Shown here: one piece after another, positions 44,150-53,146 of the stretch
Layout of the letters: the number at the start of each line of letters is the position of its first letter
Numbering within the stretch: position 1 is the stretch's first letter
Origin: JBFGFX01 sp965232455
Lineage (GTDB): Bacteria > Pseudomonadota > Gammaproteobacteria > Steroidobacterales > Woeseiaceae
Direction of reading: 5' to 3'
DNA: 64,000 bases
Assembly: GCA_965232455.1 (NCBI GenBank)
Contig: OZ246981.1
Coordinates: 4,588,001-4,652,000, forward strand
The notes under the pieces: model-generated
The model's input: only the letters and a program-made list of their open reading frames with translations
Database searches by the model: none
What the model was told of the DNA's origin: nothing
Translations under genes and position numbers: made by a program

Positions 44150-44220
44150 TGCTCGCTGTGCGTCACACCGGGTTCCGGTTCTTCCGAACCGATATTGCAT
44201 ATTCAGTTCGGGGGTGCTAT
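44150..44220 (+). repeat. Conserved 71-nt element upstream of small exported protein, copy B
   Basis: This is the partner of 38156-38226. The hairpin is longer here: CGGTTC, TTCC loop, GAACCG. The differences from copy A are compatible with keeping the stem, and no gap is needed in the alignment. Confidence 0.65.
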
Positions 44221-44277
44221 CACTTCGTAAAAGCAAAATAACGCTCCTCGCCGATACCTTCACACGAAGCGACGCCC

Positions 44278-44571
44278 TTGTTGCGATCCGATTTTAAGTC
44301 CAGTCCCGGTAAAGCCGTTCTCGCGCGGCTGCTGGTGCTATTGATTGTCTGGTCGCAAGCGTCATTTGCCGCGCATCAGTTCGAGCACGCCATCGACGAC
44401 GTCGGCGAACCCTGCGCGGTTTGCCTGCAGTTCGAGCGTTGCGATGACGCGGTGCTCGCAGCGGACCCCCAGCCACCGATGGCCGTTCCTGCTGTCGTGG
44501 ATTACGCCGATGCGCCGGCGGTGTTTTACGCGCGGCCGTTTGCCCCCTATCTTTCCCGCGCCTCCCCGTAG
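44278..44571 (+). CDS. Small exported His/Cys-rich protein (DUF2946-like), copy B
   Basis: The 97-residue product starts at a TTG with a weak RBS. It repeats the layout of copy A: LRSDFxSxPxKA, a hydrophobic segment (RLLVLLIVWSQASFA), then HQFEHAIDDVGEPCAVCLQ with a CxxC, and an ending SRASP shared with copy A. The similarity at both ends with a divergent middle shows paralogy. It precedes the second TBDR by 93 bp. The matched HQFEH and CxxC positions suggest a conserved metal-binding function. Confidence 0.68.
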   Translation: MLRSDFKSSPGKAVLARLLVLLIVWSQASFAAHQFEHAIDDVGEPCAVCLQFERCDDAVLAADPQPPMAVPAVVDYADAPAVFYARPFAPYLSRASP

Positions 44572-44583
44572 CTCCCTGAAACG

Positions 44584-44651
44584 CTGAACGAATCCCGGCG
44601 TTCGCGCGCCGTCCCGTAGCAGTACGCCGTGCAGGCGTACCTGGTGTTCAG
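44584..44651 (+). promoter_or_regulatory. Predicted three-way-junction RNA upstream of TBDR, copy B
   Basis: The outer stem is 44584-44589 with 44646-44651 (CTGAAC/GTTCAG). Inside are CGGCG-TTCGCG-CGCCG (44596-44611) and GTACGCC-GTGCA-GGCGTAC (44622-44640). A GAGG directly overlaps the end of the outer stem, 10 nt before the ATG at 44665. The plan matches copy A, but the stem sequences differ, as expected for structural conservation. Confidence 0.5.
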
Positions 44652-44664
44652 AGGTCCAGGGTGA

Positions 44665-47001
44665 ATGAAAAATGCCAATCAGCGCGCGGTGGTCATTGCC
44701 ACCGATGCCCATAACGTTTATCGATGTAATCAGACGACGCGGAAATCGGTAACAAAAAGCAAACGTTCGATCGTGTCGTCAGTGGCGGCTGCCGCCGTGT
44801 GTTTTTCGTTTTCCGGAACCTCCGTCGCTCAATCGGGCGTCGAGGTTCCGGCGGAGGAGGCATTGGACGAGGTTGTCGTCATTGGCACCACCGTCGGTGA
44901 GCTCAACCTCGGCGCGGAATCGGAAACCGCGAGCCGACTCGGCTTGAGTCTTCTTGAGATTCCGGCGTCCGTCGACATCATCGACAGCGCGGTGATGGAC
45001 AGCCGCGGCTATCAGAAGTTGAGCGATGCGGTGTCCAGCCTGGCGGGCGTCGTCTCCGGAGAGCACACCACCGCGCCATCGGTGTTTTCCGTTCGCGGAT
45101 TCACGGGCAGCCAGATTACCGTGCTGCGCGACGGGATCTGGCTCGGCCCGAGCGCGATGGTGATGCGGCCGCAGAACACCTTCAATCTGGAGCGGGTGGA
45201 GCTGCTGCGCGGCCCGTCGTCCGTCATCAACGGCGTTGGGGCCGTGGCGGGCACGATCAACGCCGTCATGAAGTCCGCCGAGCGGGTTGACGACACGCAA
45301 TGGCGCGGACTGGCGTCCTACGGCCGTTTCGATACGTTCCACGTGGGCCTCGGCGTCGAGGGACCCGCCGGCAATTCCGCGTGGTACCGGCTCGACGCCA
45401 GCCGGAACGGTTCCGACGGTTTCGTCGACAGAAGTGATCCCGCGTCCCTGAACGTCAGCGGCAGTTTGCTGTGGGAGGTATCGGAGTCCTTGGACGTCAA
45501 GTTCAGCGCCGACTATCTCGATGACGAGTTGTCGAAGTACTTTGGCACCCCGCTGGTTCCGGTCGACGCGGCGTTGAGACCGATGAATGACGTCATTTCG
45601 ACGACGACGGGTGAAACCATCGACGACGCGGCGAAGTTCGTCAACTACAACGTCGACGACGGTGTTGCCGAGTCCGACCAGATACTGTTGCGAACGGATC
45701 TGAGCTGGGCGGCTAGCGACAACGTCGAGCTCAGGAATACGCTCTATTGGTTCGACGCCGAGCGAAACTGGAAAAACGCGGAAGGCTACGTGTTTTGCAC
45801 GGAGGTTGTCGACGTCTGTACCAACGTCGGCGACATCAGTCGGTATTACGGCTATTTTCTGTTGTTTCACGATCAGGAGTTGCTTGGCAACCGGCTGACG
45901 CTGAACATGGACGGATCGCTCGGAGGGATGGAAAACCGGGCGGTCGTCGGGCTCGAAGTGACCGACCTGGATTTCGTGAGGACCCGTGGATTCCGCCGGA
46001 CCGTCCCGCCGTCACCCGCTGACATCGTCGACCGGTTCGACCCGGTTCCCGGGGTTTACGGACCGGAGGAACTGCGCGGGATCAGCCCTACGGACATAAA
46101 AACGCGCGCAATCTTCGCCGAAGACTCACTGCTGCTCACTGAGAACCTGCGGCTCGTGGGCGGAATACGCTACGAAGAGCTGGACTTGGTCCGGGTAAAC
46201 CTGAATGCCGAGGGCGTCGACGAGGGATCGGGTTTTACCCGCGACTTCGATTGGTGGAGCTTTCGCGTGGGCGCCGTGATCGACGTTTCCGACGGCGTTT
46301 CTCTGTACGGGCAGTACAGCGACGCGAAGGATCCGATCAGCTCGAACATCTTCCTGGTAAGCGCAAACCAGGACTTCGACCTGACCGACGCCGAGCAGTG
46401 GGAAGTCGGCGCAAAAGCGAGTCTCGACAACGGACGCAGCCAGATCACGTTCGCCTACTTCGACATCGCCAGGGACGACATCCTCGAGCGTTTCTCGCTG
46501 GACAGCGCGACGAACGTGGGCGGTCGCGATTCGCGTGGCGTGGAACTGTCGGGCAGTTTTCAGCCAACGGACCGCTGGCGGATCGGCGCCAATGCAACGT
46601 ACGTGGACGCGGAGTTCAAGCGGTCGGCAAATTTCGAGGCGCTGGCGGGCAATACGCCGCCCAACGTGCCGGACGTGACCGTCAACCTGTGGACCAGTTT
46701 CCGGGATATCGCGGGAACGCCGCTCGAACTGGGCGGATCGATCCGTCACGTCGACGACCGGTTCGCCAACAACGCGAATACGATCACGATGAAAGCCTAC
46801 ACGCTCGGCGACTTCTACGTCGCGTGGAACAGCGATCGGTATCGGGTTACCGCTAGAGTGGACAACGTGACGGATGAAGATTATCTGGCCTGGAGCGACG
46901 TCTTCTACCTGGGGAACAACGATCCCAGCTTCATCTACGCGAACCAGCTGATGATGGGAGCGCCCAGGACCTACTCGCTGATGCTTCAAACGGCCTTTTA
47001 G
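44665..47001 (+). CDS. Second TonB-dependent siderophore-type receptor
   Basis: The 778-residue receptor has a long N-region, with the signal segment at about 33-54 (cleavage near SVAQ), a TonB box (DEVVVIGTT), a plug with IPASVDIIDSAVMDS and LLRGPSSVINGVGAVAGTINAVMK, and a barrel ending in LMLQTAF. The NH2-terminal 32 residues before the signal are charged and the true start may be further in, at MS or VSS-type codons, but no better ATG is seen. It is followed after 13 bp by a DUF418 protein. It probably shares the importer at 40789-44123 with the first TBDR. Confidence 0.87.
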   Translation: MKNANQRAVVIATDAHNVYRCNQTTRKSVTKSKRSIVSSVAAAAVCFSFSGTSVAQSGVEVPAEEALDEVVVIGTTVGELNLGAESETASRLGLSLLEIPASVDIIDSAVMDSRGYQKLSDAVSSLAGVVSGEHTTAPSVFSVRGFTGSQITVLRDGIWLGPSAMVMRPQNTFNLERVELLRGPSSVINGVGAVAGTINAVMKSAERVDDTQWRGLASYGRFDTFHVGLGVEGPAGNSAWYRLDASRNGSDGFVDRSDPASLNVSGSLLWEVSESLDVKFSADYLDDELSKYFGTPLVPVDAALRPMNDVISTTTGETIDDAAKFVNYNVDDGVAESDQILLRTDLSWAASDNVELRNTLYWFDAERNWKNAEGYVFCTEVVDVCTNVGDISRYYGYFLLFHDQELLGNRLTLNMDGSLGGMENRAVVGLEVTDLDFVRTRGFRRTVPPSPADIVDRFDPVPGVYGPEELRGISPTDIKTRAIFAEDSLLLTENLRLVGGIRYEELDLVRVNLNAEGVDEGSGFTRDFDWWSFRVGAVIDVSDGVSLYGQYSDAKDPISSNIFLVSANQDFDLTDAEQWEVGAKASLDNGRSQITFAYFDIARDDILERFSLDSATNVGGRDSRGVELSGSFQPTDRWRIGANATYVDAEFKRSANFEALAGNTPPNVPDVTVNLWTSFRDIAGTPLELGGSIRHVDDRFANNANTITMKAYTLGDFYVAWNSDRYRVTARVDNVTDEDYLAWSDVFYLGNNDPSFIYANQLMMGAPRTYSLMLQTAF

Positions 47002-47014
47002 GCGATATCGCGCG

Positions 47015-48229
47015 ATGAACGTCTTGCAACCGACAACCAGGAAGGAACGGTTCGAGGTCCTGGACGCGCTGCGGGGTTTTGCGCTGTTCGGCATTCTGCT
47101 GGCGAATCTCTACAGCTTTTTCGGCTACAACACGCTGACGTCGGAACAAATCGTCGCGTTACCGACCGCGGACCGCGGCGTGCTGTTTTTCATCGACTGG
47201 TTCATCGAAGGGAAGTTTTACGGGCTGTTCTCGATATTGTTCGGCTTGGGCTTTGGGCTTCAGGCGGCGCGCATGGCGGAAACGCCGGGCTACTTCAGAT
47301 CGTATTGGTACCGCAGGATGTTTGTACTGCTTGCATTCGGCCTGATCCACATGGTGTGCATATGGAACGGCGACATCTTGACGCTTTACGCGTTGCTGGG
47401 AATGCTGCTGCCGCTGTTCATGAATCTGACGGATCGAACGCTGATCCGCTGGATTGTCGTCCTGCTGGCGGCGCCGATCGTCATTTTCTTCGTAACCTAC
47501 GTCACGAGTGAGTCGGCGTTCTGGGGATCGCTGTCGCGGTATTCCGCCGAATTGAAAACCGACCTGGGTTACGGCGGCCGCAGCCTGCTCGAGATGCGCA
47601 CCTCGGATTCCGCTCGGGAGGTCTTTTTCGTGAACGCCCTGAGTGTGATTCCGCGGCCGATGAGTTACCTGCTCTCGGGCCGATACCCGCAGGTGCTGGG
47701 CCTGTTTCTCATCGGGGTGTACCTTTCCAGGCGGCTGCCGGTCATTGCGGCAGGCCCTGTCCCGTTGAACCGTCGGACAATAGCAGCCTTCGTTGTCGGC
47801 CTGCTCTGTTCGCTGGCGTACGCCTGGACCAAAGGCGCCACCGGCAGCTACTATTCGCTGACACCCATCGGCGCGGTCCAGGCAGTTGTCCTGCACGTCG
47901 GAGCGCCGCTGCTGTCGCTCGGGATCGGCTGGCTGTTCGTTACCGCCTGGCATCGCGCATCCGAATCCGGCGCGTTCAGGCACCTGGCGACGCTGGGGAG
48001 AATGGCGCTGACCAACTACCTGTTTCAGACGTCGGTGTCCGTCCTGCTCTTCTTCGGCTATGGCTTTGGGCTGATGCGTGAGCTGCCTTTCTCCGTGCTG
48101 CCATTTTTTGCGCTCGGCATCCTGCTCTGTCAGTGGCTGTTAAGCTACTACTGGCTGCGCACGCGACCACAGGGTCCCTTGGAAAGCGTCTGGAAGCGGC
48201 TCGCCTACGTGAAGCGACGCGCAGTATGA
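47015..48229 (+). CDS. DUF418-family membrane protein
   Basis: The 404-residue protein has about ten hydrophobic segments. It opens with LDALRGFALFGILLAN and contains EGKFYGLFSILFGLGFG and a C-terminal MALTNYLFQT segment, the marks of DUF418. Members often sit near transport genes and their function is not established. The short spacing to the TBDR suggests co-transcription. A second member is at 53791-55011. Confidence 0.88.
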   Translation: MNVLQPTTRKERFEVLDALRGFALFGILLANLYSFFGYNTLTSEQIVALPTADRGVLFFIDWFIEGKFYGLFSILFGLGFGLQAARMAETPGYFRSYWYRRMFVLLAFGLIHMVCIWNGDILTLYALLGMLLPLFMNLTDRTLIRWIVVLLAAPIVIFFVTYVTSESAFWGSLSRYSAELKTDLGYGGRSLLEMRTSDSAREVFFVNALSVIPRPMSYLLSGRYPQVLGLFLIGVYLSRRLPVIAAGPVPLNRRTIAAFVVGLLCSLAYAWTKGATGSYYSLTPIGAVQAVVLHVGAPLLSLGIGWLFVTAWHRASESGAFRHLATLGRMALTNYLFQTSVSVLLFFGYGFGLMRELPFSVLPFFALGILLCQWLLSYYWLRTRPQGPLESVWKRLAYVKRRAV

Positions 48230-48290
48230 TACGCACGAGGGACTCGGCGCGATGGTTTTCCGAATAGTGTCGATGTTCGGGGGTGACGTA

Positions 48291-49151
48291 ATGATGAACC
48301 TAAAATGCAGGTCAGGCCCTTCACTGCTGCTGGTCTGTCTGGCCGTTTGGGGATGCGCGACGACCGGCGGCTCCGATCCGGCGCTCACGCACGACAACGT
48401 CGATGCCATTGTTTGGCTGCAAACCTCCTCCGAGTACGCCGCTGTCGCGGCCGGCGTTTTCGCCGCGGCGACTGCTGCTGTCGAAAAGATCGCGAGGACG
48501 GAAGCGGGGCGCACTCACAGGATGGCCATCGTGATGGACATCGATGAGACGGTCCTCGACAACTCCCGCTACCAGGCCCAACTGGTGTTTGACGATGCTA
48601 CGTACGAGCGCGGGACGTGGGACAGATGGATTGCCCTGCGGGCGGCATCGGCAGTCCCGGGCGTTGTCGATTTTATCAGGACGAGCCAGTCGCTAGGCTT
48701 CCACGTCGCTTTCATTACGAACAGGGCCTGCGGAGTCAGGCCGGATGCCGCTGAAGATTGTCCGCAGAAAGTAGACACGCTGGTCAACCTGAAGGAAATC
48801 GGCGTCGATACGCAGTCGACCAATCTGTTCCTCAGGGGAGAGCGTCCGTCCGAGCGATGCCGCGCGTTATTGTCTGCACCGGAACGGGCGGACGGCAAAT
48901 GGTCTTCGGACAAAACCTCGCGTCGCGAATGCGTGAGGCTCGATCACGACATCATCATGCTATTCGGCGACCAACTGGGCGACTTCACGGAAGAGCGGGA
49001 TGGCCTGTCGGGTGAATCAGGCCGGGACATCGCGGCGGAGTTCGGCGAGTACTGGGGAAAGACCTGGTTCATGCTGCCGAATCCCACCTACGGCGGTTGG
49101 CGACCGGGCACTTCCCCCGAGAAACGAATACTGATTCGCGGACTCGACTGA
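48291..49151 (+). CDS. Class B (HAD-type) acid phosphatase lipoprotein
   Basis: The 286-residue protein starts at 48291, after GGGGGTGA. Its signal ends with a lipobox-like AVWGC. The HAD motif I is VMDIDETVLDN (nucleophile first Asp), motif II is in FITNRA, and the late acidic motif is FGDQLGDF. This layout matches e(P4)/class C-type acid phosphatases of the outer membrane, which remove phosphate from nucleotides such as NMN. The cellular role here is unknown. It converges on the ZnuD-like gene. Confidence 0.87.
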   Translation: MMNLKCRSGPSLLLVCLAVWGCATTGGSDPALTHDNVDAIVWLQTSSEYAAVAAGVFAAATAAVEKIARTEAGRTHRMAIVMDIDETVLDNSRYQAQLVFDDATYERGTWDRWIALRAASAVPGVVDFIRTSQSLGFHVAFITNRACGVRPDAAEDCPQKVDTLVNLKEIGVDTQSTNLFLRGERPSERCRALLSAPERADGKWSSDKTSRRECVRLDHDIIMLFGDQLGDFTEERDGLSGESGRDIAAEFGEYWGKTWFMLPNPTYGGWRPGTSPEKRILIRGLD

Positions 49152-49207
49152 ACACCGGGCGCGGCCGCTTCCGGTCGGCGGCTGAATTTCGTACCCGGAA
49201 CGGCGAA

Positions 49208-49225
49208 GCCCGCCGACAGGCGGGC
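49208..49225. terminator. Strong hairpin between convergent genes
   Basis: GCCCGCC-GACA-GGCGGGC forms a perfect 7-bp stem with a 4-nt loop between the stops of the phosphatase and the ZnuD-like gene. No U-tract follows on either strand, so it is an imperfect intrinsic terminator at best. Confidence 0.4.
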
Positions 49226-49249
49226 CGTGCGAGTGCGGCGCAGTGTCCC

Positions 49250-51345
49250 TTAAAGACGCAAGGTCACACCCGCTTCGATGGTCCGTCCCGGCTGAGGAGC
49301 AAAGTCCTTTATGAACGACGTGTGGTAACGCTGCTCGTCGTCGGTGAGATTGCGCCCGGTGAGAAACAGCTCCAGACGACTGTCGCGAAGACTCAGCTCG
49401 TAGGCCAGATGTACCCGTAGATCGTTGTAAGCCTCGGTCGGAAGCTCCCCGGACGCTGTGTCGCGCTGCGCGTCCACGCGACTGAAGGCCACCTCGGCCA
49501 GCATGTTCCGCCAATTGACCACGGAGCCCACGCGCCAACGGCGGGGCGGTATGCGCGGCAGGTTGCGGTTCTCACCGCTGTCCAGACGCGCGCGGACCAG
49601 GTCGAAGCCCGCGTTCAACCTTAAGGTTCCGTCCGTCCAGGTCACCGCGTCCCAGCCGAAATCCGCCTCGAATCCACGGAACGTCGCGTCATTCTGCCGC
49701 CACTGAAGCACGGGTAGTTCGTCGATTTCCGCGCCGGTGGCTGCCTCGTAGATGAAGTCTCCGAAATCCGTGTAGTAGGCGTTCATCGCGAAGTGCAGCG
49801 AGTCGTGTTGATACTCGAGCGATGCGGACAGGTTCACGGCGCGCTCTTCGTCGAGGCCGGGATCGCCGATCTCATAGCTGCGCGTCGCCAGGTGAGGGCC
49901 GTCCGAATACAGTTCCTCCGCCACGGGCGCGCGGGTCGAGGAGTCGAGCTGCGCGCTCAAGGTCCATCGGTCGGTCAGCGGCTGGATCAGGCCGATCGAT
50001 GCGGCCCCCAGATCGAAGCGGCGTAACGGTCCGTCGGTCGGGTCTTGTTCGACGTGTTCGTAGCGCACCCCGACCTCCAGCCCGTGTCGCCAAAGCTACG
50101 CTGTCCGACGTAGAAGACTCCGAGAGTTTGCGTGTCAACCGGCTGAACGAACGCCTCTTCGCCCAGGGCGGAGAACTCACGCGTCGAGAATTGCAGGCCC
50201 GTGGCGCCCGCGAAGCCCCACGCGCGCTCATGCACGAGCTCGAAACGGCCTTCCAGCGCTTCAGTCGCAAACACCGTGCCGCCTTCGCCGTTGCCTTCGA
50301 CCTCCGTGTGCTCGTAGTCGTTGAATCCGACTCGCACATTGACACTGCGTACACCGGCAAACGGTGCGTCGAGTCCCATCTCTGCATCGATGCGCGTCTG
50401 TGAAAGATCGAGGACCGGGTTGCCTTCCTCCTCCTCCTCGCTTTCCGCGCCCGGCTCTTCTTCTTCGTGCTCGTGCCCGTGCCCTCCGGGCAGTCCATAG
50501 TCGGCGTCGTAGGTCGATACGGCGATACCGACAAAGCCGCGTTCGCCGACGTGAGACACACCAAGGGCGCCGCCGCGCGTTTCCATCTGGCTGCCCGGCA
50601 ACGTGCCGAAGGCTTCCTCTTCCTCGTGGCCTTCCTCGCCTTCTTCCTCCATTTCCTCGAGCGCACGCAGCGCGGCGGACTCGGCGAAACCGGGAATGTC
50701 GTATTCGTCGGAATCGCGGTAAAAAGCGTCGAGATGAACCGCAACAGATCCTGCGCCGGCGTCAAGACTCGCCGCGGCGGTCTGCCGGTTGCCGTTGTCG
50801 GCGGTACGCAACTCGGCCTTCGCCGACAGCTCTTCCTGTAGCTTGTGCGGAATGCGCCCAGTGTGCACGTCGACAACCCCGCCGATTGCGCCGGTGCCGT
50901 AAAGCAGCGTGGTCGGCCCCTTGAGAACCTCGATACTCTCCGCGGTGAACGGTTCGATCGTCGTCAGGTGGTCGGGGCTCGACACGGAGACGTCCATGCT
51001 GTCGATCCGGTCCTCCATGGTTTTGACTCGCGCGCCCCCGAGGCCGCGGATCACCGGTCGGCCGACCGCCTGCCCGAAGCTTGCGGAGTGCACGCCGGGG
51101 ATGTCGCGCAGCGTTTCGGCGATCGAAGGCGCCAACGAACGATGCAGTTCCCTACCGTTTAACGTCGCGATGGGTTGAGCGACGTTTTCGGCAGACAAGG
51201 GATGCGCGCGCACGACGATTTCCTCGAGGGGCTCCTCGGGTGTTTCCTGCGCATGGGTCGTTGTATGCATGGATACGCCCAGCACCAGCAGCGCGAAGCC
51301 CTGCGGTAACCGATGTCCACGAAAAGTGTTGGGGATTGCAGTCAT
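49250..51345 (-). pseudogene. znuD: ZnuD-like zinc TonB-dependent receptor, interrupted by a frameshift
   Basis: Residues 1-420 or so read in one frame from the ATG at 51345: signal peptide, TonB box (EEIVVRAHPL), plug (HSASFGQAVGRPVIRGLGG and GPTTLLYGTGAIGGVVDV) and the first part of the barrel. Near 50080-50083 the frame breaks in a GGGC context; reading on in the -1-base-corrected frame gives RYEHVEQDPTDG and a complete barrel ending in LRL at 49250. Loading one extra base there restores a normal receptor. Two His/Glu-rich loops (for example GHEEEEAF and GGHGHEHEEEE) are the zinc-binding type seen in ZnuD. A Zur-type box overlaps the promoter. Either the gene is inactivated or the base is a sequencing error. 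Confidence 0.85.
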
Positions 51346-51369
51346 GAGGCAGTCTTGTTAGTTCGGATA

Positions 51370-51387
51370 GGTATGTTATAACATATC
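51370..51387. promoter_or_regulatory. Zur-type palindrome in the znuD-folE2 divergent promoter
   Basis: GGTATGTTATAACATATC differs from the perfect palindrome GATATGTTATAACATATC at one position and matches the known gammaproteobacterial Zur motif (GnTATGTTATAACATAnC-like). It sits 25 bp upstream of the ZnuD-like start and about 70 bp from the FolE2 start, so it can control both. Confidence 0.82.
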
Positions 51388-51459
51388 AATTTATCCTTAC
51401 TGTCAACTCCGGCCGGCTCGAGCCCGACGCGCTCCGGTTTGTTGGAGCGCCCGAAAACC

Positions 51460-52356
51460 GTGCCCCAGCATTTGCCCGATATCGCAACCGCAAACACCCC
51501 TGTGAACTCGATGCCACTCGAATGGGTGGGGATGAAAGGCATCGACCTGCCCGTGGTGATCGAAGAGGCGGTCTATCGCCGCGAACACCATGCGCGCGTC
51601 GATGTCCAGGTGAATCTGCCGCGCCTGAACGTCAGAGGCATACACATGTCGAGGCTCTATCAACTCATCGACGCGCTCGGCGATGGTGACGCGTTGACGC
51701 CCGGTCGGCTCGGCCCATTGCTCGCGGCGATGATCGACAGCCATGAAGACTGCGGCTCAAGCCGCGCGCGCGTGCGGCTGAGTCTCGATTTGCTGGTGCG
51801 ACGCGACGCGCTCGAAAGTGCCGACATCGGCGGCTGGCGCGGCTACCCCGTGACGCTCGAAGCGGTTGGCGACAACGCAGGCACGACGCTGCGTGCCGGA
51901 GTCCGTATCGCTTACTCCTCCACCTGTCCCTGCTCAGCTTCCCTGTCACGCCAACTCATCGAACGCGAGTTTCTCCGCGAGTACGGCGGTCAGGAGGCTG
52001 TACCGACCGCAGATGCCGCGGCCTGGCTGCGCGAACATGCCACATTCGCCACGCCGCACGGCCAGCGCAGCGAAGCTCGCATCGGTGTCGGCATCGCAGC
52101 AAACGCCGCGAGCTTTGGGTTGTTGGACCTTATCGATCGCGTCGAACGCGCTCTCGCGACGCCGGTGCAGACGGCCGTCAAGCGTATTGACGAACAGGCC
52201 TTCGCGGCGCGCAACGGGCAGAACCTGATGTTCGTCGAGGACGCGGCGCGCCGAGTCCGTGAGGCGCTGGCGCAGGATTACGCGAAAGTCGAGGTGAAAG
52301 TTGCACACATGGAAAGCCTGCACCCGCACGACGCGGTCGCGTCGGCAGGGTCCTGA
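51460..52356 (+). CDS. folE2: Zinc-independent GTP cyclohydrolase IB
   Basis: The protein has about 298 residues if it starts at the GTG at 51460 (GGAG 12 bases upstream); a TTG at 51439 is the longer alternative. FolE2 motifs are clear: GMKGIDLPV, RGIHMSRLYQL, the metal-ligand cysteine in SSTCPCSASLSRQ, FATPHGQRS and the HMESLHPHDA end. FolE2 makes dihydroneopterin triphosphate for folate synthesis using Mn or Fe instead of zinc and is a classical Zur target, replacing FolE during zinc starvation. Its partner here is the ZnuD-like gene across the Zur box. Confidence 0.93.
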   Translation: MPQHLPDIATANTPVNSMPLEWVGMKGIDLPVVIEEAVYRREHHARVDVQVNLPRLNVRGIHMSRLYQLIDALGDGDALTPGRLGPLLAAMIDSHEDCGSSRARVRLSLDLLVRRDALESADIGGWRGYPVTLEAVGDNAGTTLRAGVRIAYSSTCPCSASLSRQLIEREFLREYGGQEAVPTADAAAWLREHATFATPHGQRSEARIGVGIAANAASFGLLDLIDRVERALATPVQTAVKRIDEQAFAARNGQNLMFVEDAARRVREALAQDYAKVEVKVAHMESLHPHDAVASAGS

Positions 52357-52460
52357 ATGCTACAAGCACCCGTCGGCTGGCTGCGGCAGTGCTTGGCGCT
52401 CCGGAACAATCCCGAATTGCCCGGAGGAGGGCTCTGCCAGCGGAACCCTGAGAGAGCTCG

Positions 52461-52937
52461 TCAATCGGACTCGCCGTTCGCGCAGTTTCCGCAAAGCCCG
52501 CGGACTTCGACGACGGTGTTCTCCGGATGGAACCCGCGTTGGTCGGCGATCTCGTGCAGCAAAGACTCCAGAGGCTTGGATTCGACTTCATCCGCCTGGC
52601 CGCATGACGAGCAGAGCAGATATTGGCTTTCGTGGGCATGCTCCGGATGATCGCAAGGCAAATAGGACTGCGTCGATTCCAGGCGGTGCACGAGACCGAC
52701 CCGTATCAGGAAATCGAGATGCCGGTACACGGTTAGCGGGGCGATTTTCCGCTGCTGCCGGTCCTCAAGCAGCGCGATCAGCTCGTAAGCCGAGACTGGC
52801 CGTTTGCTCGCCAGCAGCTCCGCGTAGGCGCCCAACCTTGCGGGTGTCAATCGCTCACCTGCCGCCGCGCAGCGCGCTTCGGCCAGTTTGCGCCACTTTG
52901 CGGCGAGCGGCGGTTTTGCTGTCACGGGTGCACCCAA
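52461..52937 (-). CDS. zur: Zinc uptake regulator Zur (Fur family)
   Basis: The 158-residue regulator has an N-terminal winged helix and a C-terminal dimerisation domain with two CxxC motifs (CSSCG and CGNC) that form the structural zinc site, plus the AHESQYLLC metal region. The start is most likely TTG at 52937, with AAAGGA 8 bases upstream; GTG at 52925 is the alternative. It lies between the folE2 and MerC-like genes, both with Zur-type boxes, and is convergent with folE2. Fur itself is excluded by the context, though not by sequence alone. Confidence 0.88.
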   Translation of the reverse strand: MGAPVTAKPPLAAKWRKLAEARCAAAGERLTPARLGAYAELLASKRPVSAYELIALLEDRQQRKIAPLTVYRHLDFLIRVGLVHRLESTQSYLPCDHPEHAHESQYLLCSSCGQADEVESKPLESLLHEIADQRGFHPENTVVEVRGLCGNCANGESD

Positions 52938-53040
52938 CGCGGATTCCTTTGTTATTCACTCGGTCGCGACGTTAACCCGATAGACGAACATCCGAGCTAT
53001 CGCCCGACTGTACAACAGCCGGCTGCTCGCCGACACGGAG

Positions 53041-53062
53041 AACCCGCACCGCGGGGCGGGTT
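53041..53062. terminator. Hairpin upstream of the MerC-like gene
   Basis: AACCCGC (53041-53047) pairs with GCGGGTT (53056-53062). It lies between the divergent zur start and the second Zur box. It lacks a U-tract and its role is unclear; it could insulate the two promoters. Confidence 0.3.
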
Positions 53063-53075
53063 GCCTAAATAAAAT

Positions 53076-53093
53076 GATATGTTATAACGTTTG
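53076..53093. promoter_or_regulatory. Zur-type palindrome upstream of the MerC-like gene
   Basis: GATATGTTATAACGTTTG shares the GATATGTTATAAC left half with the box at 51370 and has a weaker right half. It lies 54 bp upstream of the MerC-like start at 53147 and 139 bp upstream of the zur start. Confidence 0.75.
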
Positions 53094-53146
53094 CGGTAGA
53101 AGTCCAGGGCGAAGTTTCGGCTCTACAAGCGATGAGGGTGGCATCG

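Noticed and set aside
51439..51459. Upstream TTG start for folE2
   Set aside because: No RBS before the TTG codons; the GTG at 51460 has a GGAG 12 bases upstream and gives the usual FolE2 N-terminus.
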